Notes: generated from the sequence alone by a model not told the origin. Positions 1-11,600 are shown, counted from the first letter of the stretch. The stretch is 64,000 bases of DNA from Elmis aenea (GCA_947652605.1 OX393579.1:46258970-46322969); one strand, 5' to 3'. Program-made: numbers and translations.

Positions 1-948
1 TAGAAACTCAAATAAAATCTTTTAAAAATTTTCGAATATTTTTCTCATGATCACTAACAATTTACAAAAGCCGTAAGTTAAAGCGTTCACTGGAGGGATG
101 ATTTTAAAATACTGTTAACAATTTAAAAAAACAACGATTTCTCCATTACATTAACGATTATTGCATAAAAAATTAATAAAATGATTTTAAAGATCCCAAA
201 AAAAAAAAAAAGAAAGTAATGATTTAGAATTTATTATATTTAAAAAAATAAAAGACGAGCGCTTTTCGTTAATTGCCGTTCAGCGTCAAATTTAGCGATA
301 ATATTTGATAAATTAATAATCTATAATGATATAATTTATTACATCATGTGACGAATAAGTGATAAGAGATTTGATTTAATTAGAGAAAATGTGCAGTGAT
401 TACTCAATAAAATTCCCACGGTTATTTTTGTTATATAAAAAAAAAAACAGTTGAAAAACGAAAATGTTATACTTTTGTTTATTATTTGAGCTAATTTTGT
501 TTGATAATTTCAGCACGAATTTAAATGTTTTACAAATGCTCATACGCTTTAACAAAATTTTCATTTAGCCCGAGAGACGTTTTTCGGCTATTTAACGAGA
601 ATTAACTTAATTTAGTTGAGCGATTAAATAAGCTACGGTCATGTTGTGCTTCATTTGAGGTTATGGTTTCTTGTCTTAAGGAAATAAAATTTAATACAGT
701 AGGGACCATGTAGGGACTGCCGCATATTATTAAAAATGATAAGATAGCAAATAACTGATTCCAATGATGCTGAATCAAACGAACGCGACAACCCAAATTG
801 CATACATGTTCGGCGAACACAGACGTTGTTCTCGGAATGACGAAAACAGCTGCGAACATAATCGAATAAGCCGTCGGCTCGTTGTACACGCTCAATGCTC
901 AATAGCATTCGTTTGTGTTCGTCGTAAAATTAAGGTGTTGTTACCAAG
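1..948. other. AT-rich intergenic, no gene seen
   Basis: I see no supported coding region here. The sequence is AT-rich with homopolymer A and T runs. The short reading frames at 602-976 have no recognisable protein character and overlap each other on both strands. The last 100-200 bases presumably contain the promoter and 5' UTR of the MADF gene that starts at 949, but no core element is clear. Confidence 0.5.
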
Positions 949-2636
949 ATGGAATGGGACAACGAAAAATGTCTAGAATTAATAGATGCCTATTGCGAAC
1001 AAAAAGTTTTATGGGATCCAAATGACATAAATTACTTTTCTAAAGTAAAAAAACACAGTGCTTGGGAATGTGTAGCAACAAAAATAAATATTGATTTAAA
1101 AGAAACGAAAAAAAAGATGACCAGTTTGTTGGCATCGTTTCGACGAGAAAAAGGAAAAAGAAAAATCGTTATAACGAGTAAAGGTAACAGTAGAAGTGAT
1201 GTAGCAATACTTATTGTTGTGGATGTATTATTGCAAGTACAAGCAGGGCCGGTAGGGTTCTGTACAGGACCGTATGAAGGGTACGTGCAATTCGTACACC
1301 GCACACTTAGTTTAATAAAAAAAATACAGTTTTCATTATATTCGTGTTAAGTCCATCACAAACAAACAAAAATAAAAACAATTGATTGGCATTGCAATGT
1401 AGCTGTAGCATGTTTTAAATTGTAAAAGTATTGTTTAGGTATGTATTAAATTAAAAATAAGTTCTTTCTAACAAATTTTATTCTTTATTTTATTTTTTAA
1501 TCAAAATACGTAGAGTAAATATTTGTTGTATTTATCCGAAGTAGTTTTTGTCAAACATTAGAACAACCAAATTATTTGTGTGGATGAATGACTGCATCCT
1601 ACACCGTTATGGTCCCGAATACTGTACTATATGTGAGAAAATACAATTGTATGAAATAACATACATTATGTTGAAAATGTTTTGTTTGCAGGGAGTGAAG
1701 AAATATATACATCAAAGTGGTTTGCATTTGAAAAAATGTCGTTTTTAGTCAACAGATATAATAAATCAAAATCTTCCTTGAATACATCATTAGCCTTAGA
1801 CGTAAGTTATCATTATGATGTTTTTGTTTTATGTCGAGCATTTAGAGAAACCAATAAACTAATAATATCTTACTGTAAAACTCCCTCTTATATATTTGAT
1901 TTTTTTGTAGATTTGTGAAGAAAATGATCTAGAAAAAGAAACTGAAGGAGATGTAGCAAATGATAAAGAAACGGATTGTGTTCCCCAAATACGCGCAGTT
2001 AGTTGTGTTCCCCAAAAACGTGCAGATAATTGTGTTCCCCAAATACGCACAGATAATTGTGTTCCCCAAATACGCGCAGATAATTGTGAACGATTACCCA
2101 AACTTGTTAAGCTTGTTAAGCGAAAAAGGAGTAGTGTTCTAAATGAAGACCCCGATATTGAAGATGATGATCGAATGATGAAACATTCCAATGCTGCTTT
2201 TAATGAATGTGCCGCATACGGCCAATATGTAGCAAGTAAATTGCAAAAGTATCCTAAAATGACCCGTGCAATTGTTCAGCACACAATCAATGATATACTG
2301 TTTCAAGCTGATATGGGTAGATTTGATAATCCATCAAATCCCTTCGTTAATTCTTACCAAGCTCCATTTCCTTCTCAAAATCCCTTTACTCCTAAATTGC
2401 CTCGACCGAATCCTGGTCATTCAGTATTTTTACATCACGACACAGCAAATTTTAACTCTTCTCCTCAACATTCTACACAGTTTTCTTCTTCTTTTGAGAT
2501 TTCATCAACTTCCAGTACATCTCCCGTTAATCTTTCTCCATCTCCAAGTAACCGTAGCCTATCCCCCTATGACTCTGAAGCAATTACTTCACCTTTAAGT
2601 ATAGATATTAAAGATGTAGAATTGTTACAAGAGTAA
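949..2636 (+). CDS. MADF-domain (Myb/SANT-like) protein, three exons
   Basis: Three exons, 949-1183, 1692-1801 and 1911-2636, join with GT-AG borders and matching phase to give 356 aa ending in TAA. Residues 1 to about 95 read as a MADF domain: an N-terminal LIDAYCEQKVLWDP segment, a WECVATKI helix, a coiled basic stretch, then SEEIYTSKWFAFEKMSFL across the first junction, which is typical of insect MADF proteins. Four CVPQIRADN-like nonapeptides follow (separate entry), then a basic stretch and a helix pattern, AYGQYVASKLQKYPKM to ILFQADMG, like the BESS-like C-termini that follow MADF domains. The tail is Ser/Pro-rich. MADF proteins are DNA-binding regulators; some are host genes and some derive from Harbinger helper genes. 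The target is unknown. No terminal repeats were found around it, so I treat it as a host or domesticated gene. Confidence 0.75.
1977..2084 (+). repeat. In-frame 27-bp tandem repeat, four copies
   Basis: Four consecutive 27-nt units encode CVPQIRAVS, CVPQKRADN, CVPQIRTDN and CVPQIRADN inside exon 3 of the MADF gene. The units differ by a few substitutions and keep frame. Each supplies one Cys, and a fifth partial unit (Cys-Glu-Arg) follows directly. Confidence 0.9.
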
Positions 2637-2685
2637 TAATTACCATCGGTCTCACTGTTTTTGTTTATGTAAATATAGTTTTTTA

Positions 2686-4303
2686 TAAAGGGTGTCCCAA
2701 ATAACATTTTCAACATAAGAATCTCGCTTATTATAAGAGATACAGGTTTGCTTAAATTAGATGAATTATTCTTAAGTATGAGAGGATCTACAATCTATTA
2801 TTAAAAGTACAAAATTTCTTATATTTTGGAAGTAATAATAAAAAATATGAAAATTTTGAATAACTATTATCTTACTTAATCATTAGATCAATTTTATTTG
2901 TACTTACTTATGTACAACATAACTATTATTTTTGAGATATTACCCTTAATTTCACTTTTGTCATATCTATTTTTATAAATATAAAAACTGTATTTTACCA
3001 ATATTATTTAGTTAGCTATGAACAAACAAGTTGGCTTTGGAATTAAAAGGTAAGGGTGTTTTATTTCTTTGACATATTTTGTTAACATTATTTTTAAAAC
3101 TGAAAAATTAATTAACAACAACATAATATTTAAATATTATGGATCTGTAAAGGCGCATCCCCATTATGCCGATATATGCCAATTGGCAAAGCCAGTTCCG
3201 CTACCGCACGCAATTCACTGCGTCCACATTAGAACTTGGCATGCCAGTTGGCACAATTTTGCCAACTGGCATAGGCCAACCAACACGTCCACATTACTCT
3301 TGGCAGTGCCAACTGGCATTGCCAGTTGGCATATATCGGCATAATGGGGATGCGCCTTAATAATCTTAATAATTGTGATAAAAGTAATAATAGATGTTCA
3401 AACAGTTGTCCATTGCGTTCTTAGCAATTGTTTTAAGCAACTAACACTTAAGATATAGCCCCAAGTAGTACATTTGTTAAGCGTCTACACAGGGAAAAAA
3501 TGTAATATCTCGGTATGTCAAAAATTTCAGTATTTGTAAATGTAGCCATAATTATAACAAAATTGCTACAAAGGTTATTGAATTACACAACAATATTATA
3601 AAATTCTAATAATTGGTACCGCAGACAAATGATACTGTCATTTGACATTAAATTGGTCGTGTTTTTTTCATGAATGGGTTGATGCATGATTTCTTTGATA
3701 TCGGTAAAATATGGTTTTTCTTAATTTATTTATAAAAATAGATATGGCAAGTGATATCTCATTAAAGAGAGGAAAAAAACACTCACCTATTCCATAGCCA
3801 ACTTGTCCAATCAACAGGTTTCATAGCTAACTAAATAATATTGGTAAGATACAGTTTTTTTCTTATTTGTTCAAATAGATTTAACGAGTGATATCACATT
3901 AGTAAAAGGGAAAAAAGGACAATTAACTATTACTAAGCCAACTTGACTATAATAGTTTTTTGACATGTTAAGATGTCATAAAAACTGTACGGATATTATC
4001 CACAGAATATACAATATTATCTCAGAAATGAAGAGTAATAAAACAAAATCTAAAATAATAGCTACATTGTACATAAGAAAGTACAGATAAAATTGATCTA
4101 ATGATTAAAACAAAACAGTTATGAGAAAAAAATTCAACATTTTCATATTTTTTTTGCTCGTCCGAAGTATGAGGAATTATGTATTTTTTTAAATTGATTG
4201 TGGCTCCTGTCATACTTATGAATAACACATCTAATTCAAGCAAACCTGTATATCTCATAATAAGCGAGATCCCTATGCTGAAAATTAACTGGGACACCCT
4301 GTA
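2686..4303. mobile_element. Long inverted-repeat element, TACAGGGTGTCCCA family
   Basis: The left end (TAAAGGGTGTCCCA) and the reverse complement of the right end (TACAGGGTGTCCCA) match over at least 100 bp, including an AATCTCGCTTATTAT block and ATACAGGTTTGCTT. The arms continue inward with decay (related AT-rich blocks near 2830-3000 and 3940-4150). No transposase is encoded, so it is a non-autonomous foldback or MITE-like element. A second, older copy of the same family lies at 51201-52155. A 207-bp element has inserted at 3151-3357. The reading frames inside are by-products of the repeat. Confidence 0.8.
3151..3357. mobile_element. Harbinger-type MITE nested in the 2686-4303 element
   Basis: The ends match as inverted repeats for more than 25 bp (AGGCGCATCCCCATTATGCC and onward). 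They are flanked on both sides by TAA, the 3-bp TWA target duplication of PIF/Harbinger elements. The interior holds five copies of a 12-bp palindrome TGCCARYTGGCA at 3177, 3242, 3260, 3307 and 3320. There is no coding capacity. Confidence 0.85.
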
Positions 4304-4332
4304 TATTTATTTAATTTAATAAATACAATTTA

Positions 4333-4355
4333 AGGTGCGTTCGGGACGTACGCTC
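4333..4355 (+). repeat. Left terminal inverted repeat of the Harbinger element
   Basis: AGGTGCGTTCGGGACG followed by TACGCTC. It pairs with 6719-6741 with one mismatch. The 11-mer GCGTTCGGGAC in it (4337-4347) recurs in the same orientation at 4388-4398 and 4432-4442. These are subterminal repeats of the kind bound by Harbinger proteins. Confidence 0.92.
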
Positions 4356-4639
4356 TTTTTGATTTATTTGCTCTTTTTTGCTCCACAGCGTTCGGGACGC
4401 GACTTTGGAGTGAAAAAGATCGCTCCGATGGGCGTTCGGGACTGCATGAGTGGAGTAAATAAATCTACTCTAATTTGCACCACAGAAGACATGCGCATTA
4501 CGGATTGTTTAGTACATAATTACTTTTGAATTCTTTGAATTACCAGGTAGCAGGTACAGCATAAGATAAGATACAGTTAACATCCAGGCTTCGTATTATC
4601 GTGTTGCATTTGTGTACAAGTTGTTTGTGTTAAATAAAA

Positions 4640-5389
4640 ATGTTTAATAAAGAAAAATACGCCGTTGTTGTAGACGAAGTAGGAAGTCCAACGATGGAAA
4701 ACAATCAAATTTTATTAATGAACATAGAAGGTATAGTGTATTATATTATTTTAAATAATTGGTTATAAAACTTTATTAATGTTGTTGCAGAACAGTCACT
4801 GGAATATATGCCAGCTACGAACGACATTCTTTCTCAATTAAGTGTAGAAGGAAAGGAAAACGTACCGCAAACGGAGAATAATGAAAAGTTATGGTCCCAT
4901 GAAAATATTTTGTTTCTGATCCAAGAAATGAAAGATAACTATTTACAATTTAATACTGGATACAAAAAGCCGTTTTGGCAGAAAGTGTCTAAAAAATTCA
5001 AGACTGAACTTAACAGGGACATTAACGGTTTACAGTGCCAAACTAAGTGGAAGGAACTTCTTAAAAAATACAAAGCAGTAGTAGCACAGAACAAATCGTC
5101 TGGAAATCAACGAGAAACGTGGGTGTATTTTGAAAGCATTAACGAAGTGATGCATAATAAACCTGAAATTACACCAGTTGCTACATGTAGCAATTTAACT
5201 GGGCTAATTAATAACAAATCGCCAGGTTCGTCATTTACAGCTGATGATGATAGTGATAATGAGAACAGTTCTTTTGTTAAAAAAAGGAGACTTAAAGTGA
5301 GTAGTGCAGAAAAAAGGCATAAGGACAAAATGGCGAGGTTTGATAAATTTAATCAATTATTTGAAAAGTTTATTGACAAGATGCCATAA
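4640..5389 (+). CDS. Harbinger Myb/SANT-like helper protein
   Basis: Two exons, 4640-4730 and 4791-5389, splice in phase (GAA codon across the junction) into an intact 229-aa frame. Residues about 63-150 form a trihelix/SANT-like DNA-binding domain: KLWSHENILFLIQEMKDNY, then FWQKVSKKFKTEL, then QCQTKWKELLKKYKAV, with conserved tryptophans in each helix. An acidic Asp/Ser stretch and a basic KKRRLK segment precede a helical C-terminus. In Harbinger elements such a protein partners the transposase, helping its nuclear entry and binding to the element ends. The frame has no stop or frameshift, unlike the transposase gene in the same element, so it may still be expressed or act for related copies elsewhere. 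Confidence 0.85.
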
Positions 5390-5486
5390 ATACTATTGTA
5401 TGGAAGACCAATACCAGTTTTTATTTGTGGAACATATTTATTTTTGGGATATTTTTTTCTTGAATGATTGTTTTTTTAATTAATTA

Positions 5487-5727
5487 TACCAGATTATTCA
5501 GTTTAACTGTCGCACCCCTATAACTTTGTTGTTGTAGAAACCCCAATAACGCTTATATTTTTGAAAATTGCAGGAAATTCCCTATCAAATGTTTTTTCTG
5601 CAACGAAAAAACATTTGGATGTCGTGAAAGAATTTTCTGCAATTTACAAAAATATAAGGATCATTTAGGTTTCATCTTCCAACAACTAAGTTATAGGGGT
5701 GCAAAAGTCAAACTGAATCACCCGATA
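5487..5727. mobile_element. Palindromic MITE (GGGTGATTCAGTTTGAC family), copy 1
   Basis: The left end, with GATTATTCAGTTTAACTG and CGCACCCCTATAACTT, is the reverse complement of the right end (AAGTTATAGGGGTG to CTGAATCACCCGATA). The arms meet in the middle around AATATAAG and GAAATTC blocks, so the whole element folds back. It is nested within the Harbinger element. A shorter, cleaner copy lies at 42145-42284. Confidence 0.8.
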
Positions 5728-6153
5728 TATTTTAAGAATAGTTTTTGTATGGGATACCAAAGATATTTTTTTTTAATATTGTAAATATTTAATTATTTTA
5801 TCATCTTTTTCGTTAAATAATTGTAGGATACCAAAGTTTTTTTGTTAAATACTTATTGCATACAAGTTTTTTGTATGTTTTTATTTATTTAATAGGTTTT
5901 TTAAAATATATATTTTACTGTTTATGTTATGGAAGATTAAAGTTTTTTTGTTATGTTAAATATTTATTGCATACTTAGTTTTTTAAATATGTGTTTATTT
6001 ATTTAATGTTTTTTGTATATGTTTTTTTCTATTAAAATATATTTTGGATTGTACATTATTTTTTTTTAATAAAACTTCACAAACTTTTTTTTAAATTTAT
6101 TTATTTCAGTTATCAAAATGTTGCACATAACAATTATATACTTATATATTACA

Positions 6154-6447
6154 TTAATTTACTGCTGGTAATGAATTCATAATGTTGTTTCTTTTTTCGA
6201 TGGCCCCAATATTGATTTCGTTATAAGGGGTTGCATTTAAAATTTCTAGGTGATCTTCTTCCACTAATTCTAAATAATTACCATTGTCACCATTATTTAG
6301 ACAAACATTATGTAAAATACATGCTGCGACAATAATTACCGCTGCCAAATCTAAACGAACTGTTTCTATTAACTTTAACCGCCGAAATCTGCCTTTGAGC
6401 AGTGCAAAAGCATTTTCAATTTTAACCCTAACTTTATTTAACTTAAG
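6154..6447 (-). pseudogene. Harbinger transposase remnant (C-terminal third)
   Basis: A 97-codon open stretch without a start reads VRVKIENAFALLKGRFRRLK, then AVIIVAACILHNVCLNNGD. This is the C-terminal region of the Harbinger DDE_4 nuclease, including the last catalytic Glu in the IENAF segment. A stop (6448-6450) precedes it. The two upstream catalytic Asp regions are not found anywhere in the element, so the gene is truncated, not merely spliced. The antisense orientation to the Myb-like gene fits the usual Harbinger layout. Confidence 0.85.
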
Positions 6448-6718
6448 TTAAATGGTTTCATATCATGACATTCTACATTAATTTTATAACCAAATAATCT
6501 AACAAATTCCAGTTTGTTGCTTGTTTTACTTACAATGATGTCTGATTCTGATTAGACCGGTCTACAACAAAATAGTGAGGTTACGTTACTTTTATATTTG
6601 AAATATGCGCTGGTTTTCTGCACCTACACGTCCCGAACGCACAAGATTTACTCTTGGAGGCTCTGAGACCACGTGATTACAATCTCACTTCAATCCTGTC
6701 CAATCCACTCCAATCTGG

Positions 6719-6741
6719 GAGCGTGCGTCCCGAACGCACCT
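6719..6741 (-). repeat. Right terminal inverted repeat of the Harbinger element
   Basis: The reverse complement reads AGGTGCGTTCGGGACG then CACGCTC, matching the left end. The 11-mer GCGTTCGGGAC occurs here (6727-6737) and once more inward (6630-6640), pointing toward the left-end set. Confidence 0.92.
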
Positions 6742-7012
6742 TTAGATAAAGAATATTTATTATTTTATATGGTTTCCTAAAATTTCTATAAATGGAATTT
6801 TGACATGCCTTGCGATACTGAATCAAAATTTAAAGAAATATTGTTCCATGTACAAATTAATATTTTTGGTACTTTCCTAATCAACATAATTTTATTATAC
6901 TTCATTTTTTATATTCTTGGACAGATAGATTAACCAAAAATCCCTCTGCACCACATATCTCCTTCTTTTTTGGGCGGGCTAAATTAAACTTTATCAAAAC
7001 ATCCCCATAAAC

Positions 7013-7324
7013 CAGTGGTTCTCAACCTGTGGGGAGCTAAATATTTGAAGAGCGGCACGAAAAAATGAAAGGGAAAACAATTTATTGAAACAAGGACTTT
7101 TTTTAGTCGCTACAACCTAATGGTGCCTGTCCACGTGAGAGTAAACAACTCTCGATAGCAGCATCGCCAAGGATACAGCCAATCGCGAGTTACTCTCAGG
7201 GGCTGTATCTTTGGCGACGCTGCTATCGAGAGTAATTTACTCTCACGTGGACAGGCACCATTAAAGGGAGGCACAATAAAAATTGATATGGAAAAGGCAA
7301 GTTCAAAAAGGTTGAGAAACACTG
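7013..7324. mobile_element. hAT-type MITE with a nested insertion
   Basis: The ends CAGTGGTTCTCAACCT and (reverse complement of the right end) CAGTGTTTCTCAACCT are hAT terminal repeats with one mismatch. The flanks CCATAAAC and CGATAAAC form an 8-bp target duplication with one change. About 140 bp of another MITE (7120-7261) sits inside, so the original element was near 170 bp. Confidence 0.85.
7120..7261. mobile_element. Hairpin MITE, ATGGTGCCTGTCCACGTGAG ends
   Basis: A near-perfect inverted repeat: both ends carry GGTGCCTGTCCACGTGAGAG and continue through TCTCGATAGCAGC and TTGGCGA-type blocks, leaving a loop of only a few tens of bases. It is flanked by TA on both sides (7118-7119 and 7262-7263). 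No coding capacity. Confidence 0.85.
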
Positions 7325-7466
7325 CGATAAACTAAAAAGATATTTATTTACACATTTTTAATATCAACTTCATATTTCAAACGACCTACTCGTGAACCCA
7401 ACAATTTTCAATTCAACTTTTCATTACTTATATTTATTCGGGAGGGGTAACTGGATTTAAAAAATA

Positions 7467-8080
7467 TATAGTGTGTCCAAAAGGTATGGATTATGCTATA
7501 TATCAGTAAATATCCACTTTAGTGAAAAATGTTTTGTAAAAAAGTTGTTTGGTACTTAGTTTTCCACCATAAGACAAAATTAATGTATATATTTTTTTTA
7601 AATAAAAGCGCAATGAAAAACAATTGAATTTTTTTAAATGACAAGGTACCCCTATACTATACTCATTTGATAGAGAATTTTTTTCTCTTTTCAATGATGC
7701 AAAACTTTAGTACCCTTACTTAAGCAACTTTTTGAGAAAAACGCAAAAATTAATTGATTAGTATTTATTTCTAACAAAAACATCATAAGAACTAAAATTT
7801 TTTGACGAAATCTACAATAAGTGTTCAAACTGAACCATTTACAGCTTGGTAATGATAAACTCGGTTTTTAAACCCGTTTATAACATTCCCAACCATTTCA
7901 GGTGTAATTTCTCAAATAAGATCTTTTTAATGTTCAATATTATCCGGCCTCTTAGCATAAACTTAATTTTTAAGGTGACCCCATCATTGAAAAGAGAAAA
8001 AAACTCTTTGTCAAATGAGTAGTCAAAGTGGATATTTACCGAGATATATAGCATATTCCATTCCTTTTGGACACACTGTA
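7467..8080. mobile_element. Hairpin element, TACAGTGTGTCCAAAAGG family
   Basis: The left end TATAGTGTGTCCAAAAGG and the right end (reverse complement TACAGTGTGTCCAAAAGG) continue as inverted repeats through ATATGCTATATATC and GGTAAATATCCACTTT. The right arm has TCTCGGTAAAT about 45 bp inside the end, resembling the subterminal motif of the larger hairpin families in this window. Reading frames inside are by-products. Confidence 0.8.
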
Positions 8081-8634
8081 TATCAAAAAGCAATAAATTT
8101 AAATAATTTTTAATAAAGTAAATTACAACCAACATGGATATAGCCATGAAGCGACACGCTATGGTGATATAGTTGAGTCATATATTATTATTTCGTCATT
8201 TCACTTCACTTGTTATTTATTACCTATTGTATTTTAATTGTTTTGTTTAGTTACCTAAAAACAATATCAGATTTCGACTCAGGAATTTAATAAAATCATC
8301 ATTTCAAAGAATTCATTTATTGAAATTTTAAACAATGCAGTGTAAGTACTATATATTACAACAAACTACACACTATTAACACCCATTTTAAAACAACTGA
8401 ACAATCAGTTTAAAAACAACAAGTCTGCAGAAATAAAACAGATTGTCAACTAGAAATATTATACAAAATTTTATAATACAACTACAATATTTTAGAAGAA
8501 TAAATAACCAACACAATTTATACAGTATTAATTACATACAATTATTTAGATAAATGGTATATTGAAGCCAATATATGGTTTATTAAAAACATTTAAAACT
8601 CCACTAGAATATTTATTTCATGCCAAAATTGTTG

Positions 8635-11600
8635 CTAGAAATCTGACCGCTTATCCCTGTTTTTGCTGCGAGAGATGGTCCGTGCTTTAAATGCAGCTGC
8701 ATTCAACAAATGCTGAAAAAAAAACATGACTTTAAACATTTATCGAGCTATTCATAACATCAATATGTTAGCACAGAATAACATTAATAATATTTTGCCA
8801 ACAGTTATTAAACTTGAGTAGTTGTGTTCATAGTCGATATGACAATTTTTAATTTCCTGTGTACAGGGTGGTCCAAATTCAATGGGATTGCATGGGTATC
8901 TCGGTTAATATTTAAGATAAACAGTTAAATTACAAAAAATGTGCAGTTTTTTGAGACAAACTCTGAACCGTTTTCAAAAATATTCTCTAATTTCCGGTTT
9001 TCGAATTATTGAAGAAAAAATGTTTTTTTGTCATTAATAATGTGTCATATCTCCGTTATTGTTGTAAATATCGAAAATATTTATGAAAATTATTTTTAGA
9101 TATTTTTATAGGTATTCAATTTGATATACTAAAAACAATTTTTTTACGCTCGCCGTTATAAAGTTATGACACAAACTTACCTTTTTTTTAATAGGAGCGA
9201 TAGTTGGCTATGACCTATTTAAATTCCTTATTTTTTTCTCATTCTAAATATATAAGGGTTGCTGTATTTACTTTTAATAATATGCAAGTTACGAAGGTTT
9301 TTTTGTTTTTGTTTTAAAGAAAATCATAGTAGGCTGTGATAAAAAAAACATGGTTTTTAAATAGCCACCACCATTTTTGGTACTTTTCAAAAATGTTCAA
9401 TATCTCGCTTAAACGAAAGAATAAAAAAAAACTTTAAGGACATTTTTGACACGGTTTTTTGTCCTTAATAAGATAACGATATTCAATTTTTTTTTACTCT
9501 CACAAATATTGATATATTACACCTAACTTTCTTATTTTAAGTGGCAACCATAGTTGGCTTTGACATGAATCGAAAGCTTATTTTTTGCGCATTTCAAAAA
9601 TATATAATTTGCTTATGGTTGCTATTTAAAATAAGAGAGTTAGGTGTAATATATCGGTATTGATATGAGTAAAAAACAATTGAACATCGCTATCTTATTA
9701 AGGACAAAAAACCATGCCAAAAATGTCTGTAATGTTTTTCTGTATCTTTTCGTTTAAGCGAGATATTTAACATTTTTGAAAATTGCCAAAAACCGGTTTT
9801 TGGCCATATTTCGAAAATTAAAAAAGATATCAAAAATCTGTTTACGGCGATGAATTTCTCTCGAAAAAAGAATTCAAGACCACGTACTTCGTATTTTTCG
9901 ATCTCTGATAATAACTGAGATACCCTGTATGGGCATCGAAAATAGGCCACCCTGTACACAATGACTGTAAAAAGCATTATCTAGCTTTTCAAAAATATAT
10001 ACTTTTATATATAAGTTGTAAAAAATAACCGAGATGTGGCAAATTTTATCACAGTTTGCCATGATTTCATAAACAACTGATGTTTACAATCAAAACAACT
10101 GAACGTCGTATCCAAGAAAATGTTTAAACTTTCGAGCAAATCCATGCATTCTTTTGTATTGTGATATTGTGACTATGGCTGAACTTAAAACACTTAAAAG
10201 TTTAATATGAAAGAAGTTTTTTCACTGTAAATGATAAAAACGTGGATGCTGCTGCAGAATTTAGTTGGAAATGACATTAAGTTGTTTTTTTTTAATGCAA
10301 CCATCAATTGTTTACGAAATCATGGCAAACTTTGATAATAAATTTTTCACAAAATTAGCCATATCTTGGTAATTTTTTGCAACAAATATATAAAACTATA
10401 TATTTTCGAAAAGCTAAAAAAACGCTCTTTTATATAGTCATAGCCTACTATAGTTTTCATTTAAAAAATTATAAATTTACTTCATATCCCAAAAGTCAGG
10501 GTACTTAAAACTGTTTTAAAATGCTTTTTAAATTAAGCATAAATATGTTTATAACAAACCTAAATAACATTAGTTCTATTTTGTTCATGAAGTTAAAATA
10601 AATTTACAAAAACCTCAAAATTTTTCGTCTGTAGTGCTAAAATGGAACGTGATATAAAAAATCTGATAACACATGTAAAAAAAAAACTATTTGAGAGACC
10701 GACCTCAGATTTTTGTCAACTATTATGGCAACCGAGATACCCATGAAACATTTGAATTTGGTCCACCCTGTACATGGGCCAAGCAAAATTAAATATTTGA
10801 AAAAATTTGTAATACGGTTCTTAATTGACAATTGTTTGCATAAACAACACTTGTCATTTTTTTTTCAAATCTGAGACTACACTTTCAATGGATAATTGGC
10901 GCCATTTCCGACATCCCATATGCAAAATAATTCCGTAATAACCCCAGTAATTCATAATATAAGCGCGGAAACTAATGATCCTCCAGCTCCTGATACTGAT
11001 GCAGACGACAACAGCAGCCAAAGTAGCGATAATGAAGAATTTCTAAAATTGACATGTGTTGTTTATGCGAACGCCTCAATTGTGTGGTGCATCCGCTAGC
11101 GACAACAAAGTCGAATAAGTTATGTAGCCATATTCCGCTTTCTTTATGCACCACCTGTTACGATTTATTTCAAGGTAAAACTTACCCTTTCTAATTTCGT
11201 CTGTTTTGGTGTGGGTATATCGTTAATGAGAATTCTGCTACCAAGTTGAAAAATATCTCTAAGAAGTTCATTTTCAGCTAAATGCATATTTAATCCAGAA
11301 CCTAAGATATGGCAAAGAGCATCGTATTGTTTCCTACGTGTCCAGCTGTCTAAAATTAAAACCTCCTGTCCAAACCTTATCTGCAAATCTGATAGAGTAT
11401 CGTTCTGTAAAAAAAAGTAATTAAATCATACTGGAAGCTGGATAATTAAATTAACTTATTTTATTTCACAAAGTTTAAAAAGAATTTTGAAGAAACTACA
11501 GATGTTTTCTCTAAAACAAATGACAAACAATTTATAACATTTTCTCATCAGTGTTTTGTTTTTCATTAAACAGAAGATTTTGAAGATTTAATAATCCATG

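Larger units (their letters stand above)
4333..6741. mobile_element. PIF/Harbinger DNA transposon, internally degraded
   Basis: A 2409-bp element bounded by 23-bp terminal inverted repeats with one mismatch and flanked on both sides by TTA (4330-4332 and 6742-6744), the Harbinger target duplication. It contains the two genes expected of the family: a Myb/SANT-like protein on + (4640-5389) and a DDE transposase on - (6154-6447). Only the C-terminal part of the transposase survives, so this copy cannot make transposase. A palindromic element sits inside at 5487-5727, and the DNA between about 5730 and 6100 is T-rich and empty. Confidence 0.92.

Noticed and set aside
3069..3344. 91-codon open frame
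   Set aside because: It is a translation of the nested MITE with TGCCARYTGGCA palindromes.
6451..6530. Minus-strand frame reading LEFVRLFGYKINVECHDMKP within the Harbinger element
   Set aside because: Open for about 25 codons only; could be transposase in another frame or an exon, but no Harbinger motif was recognised.
10896..11099. Open frame with an acidic, Asp/Ser-rich stretch (SAETNDPPAPDTDADDNSSQ) on the strand opposite IFRD
   Set aside because: Short, in an IFRD intron beside transposon debris; no family motif or splice partner could be shown. It may be a transposon remnant.
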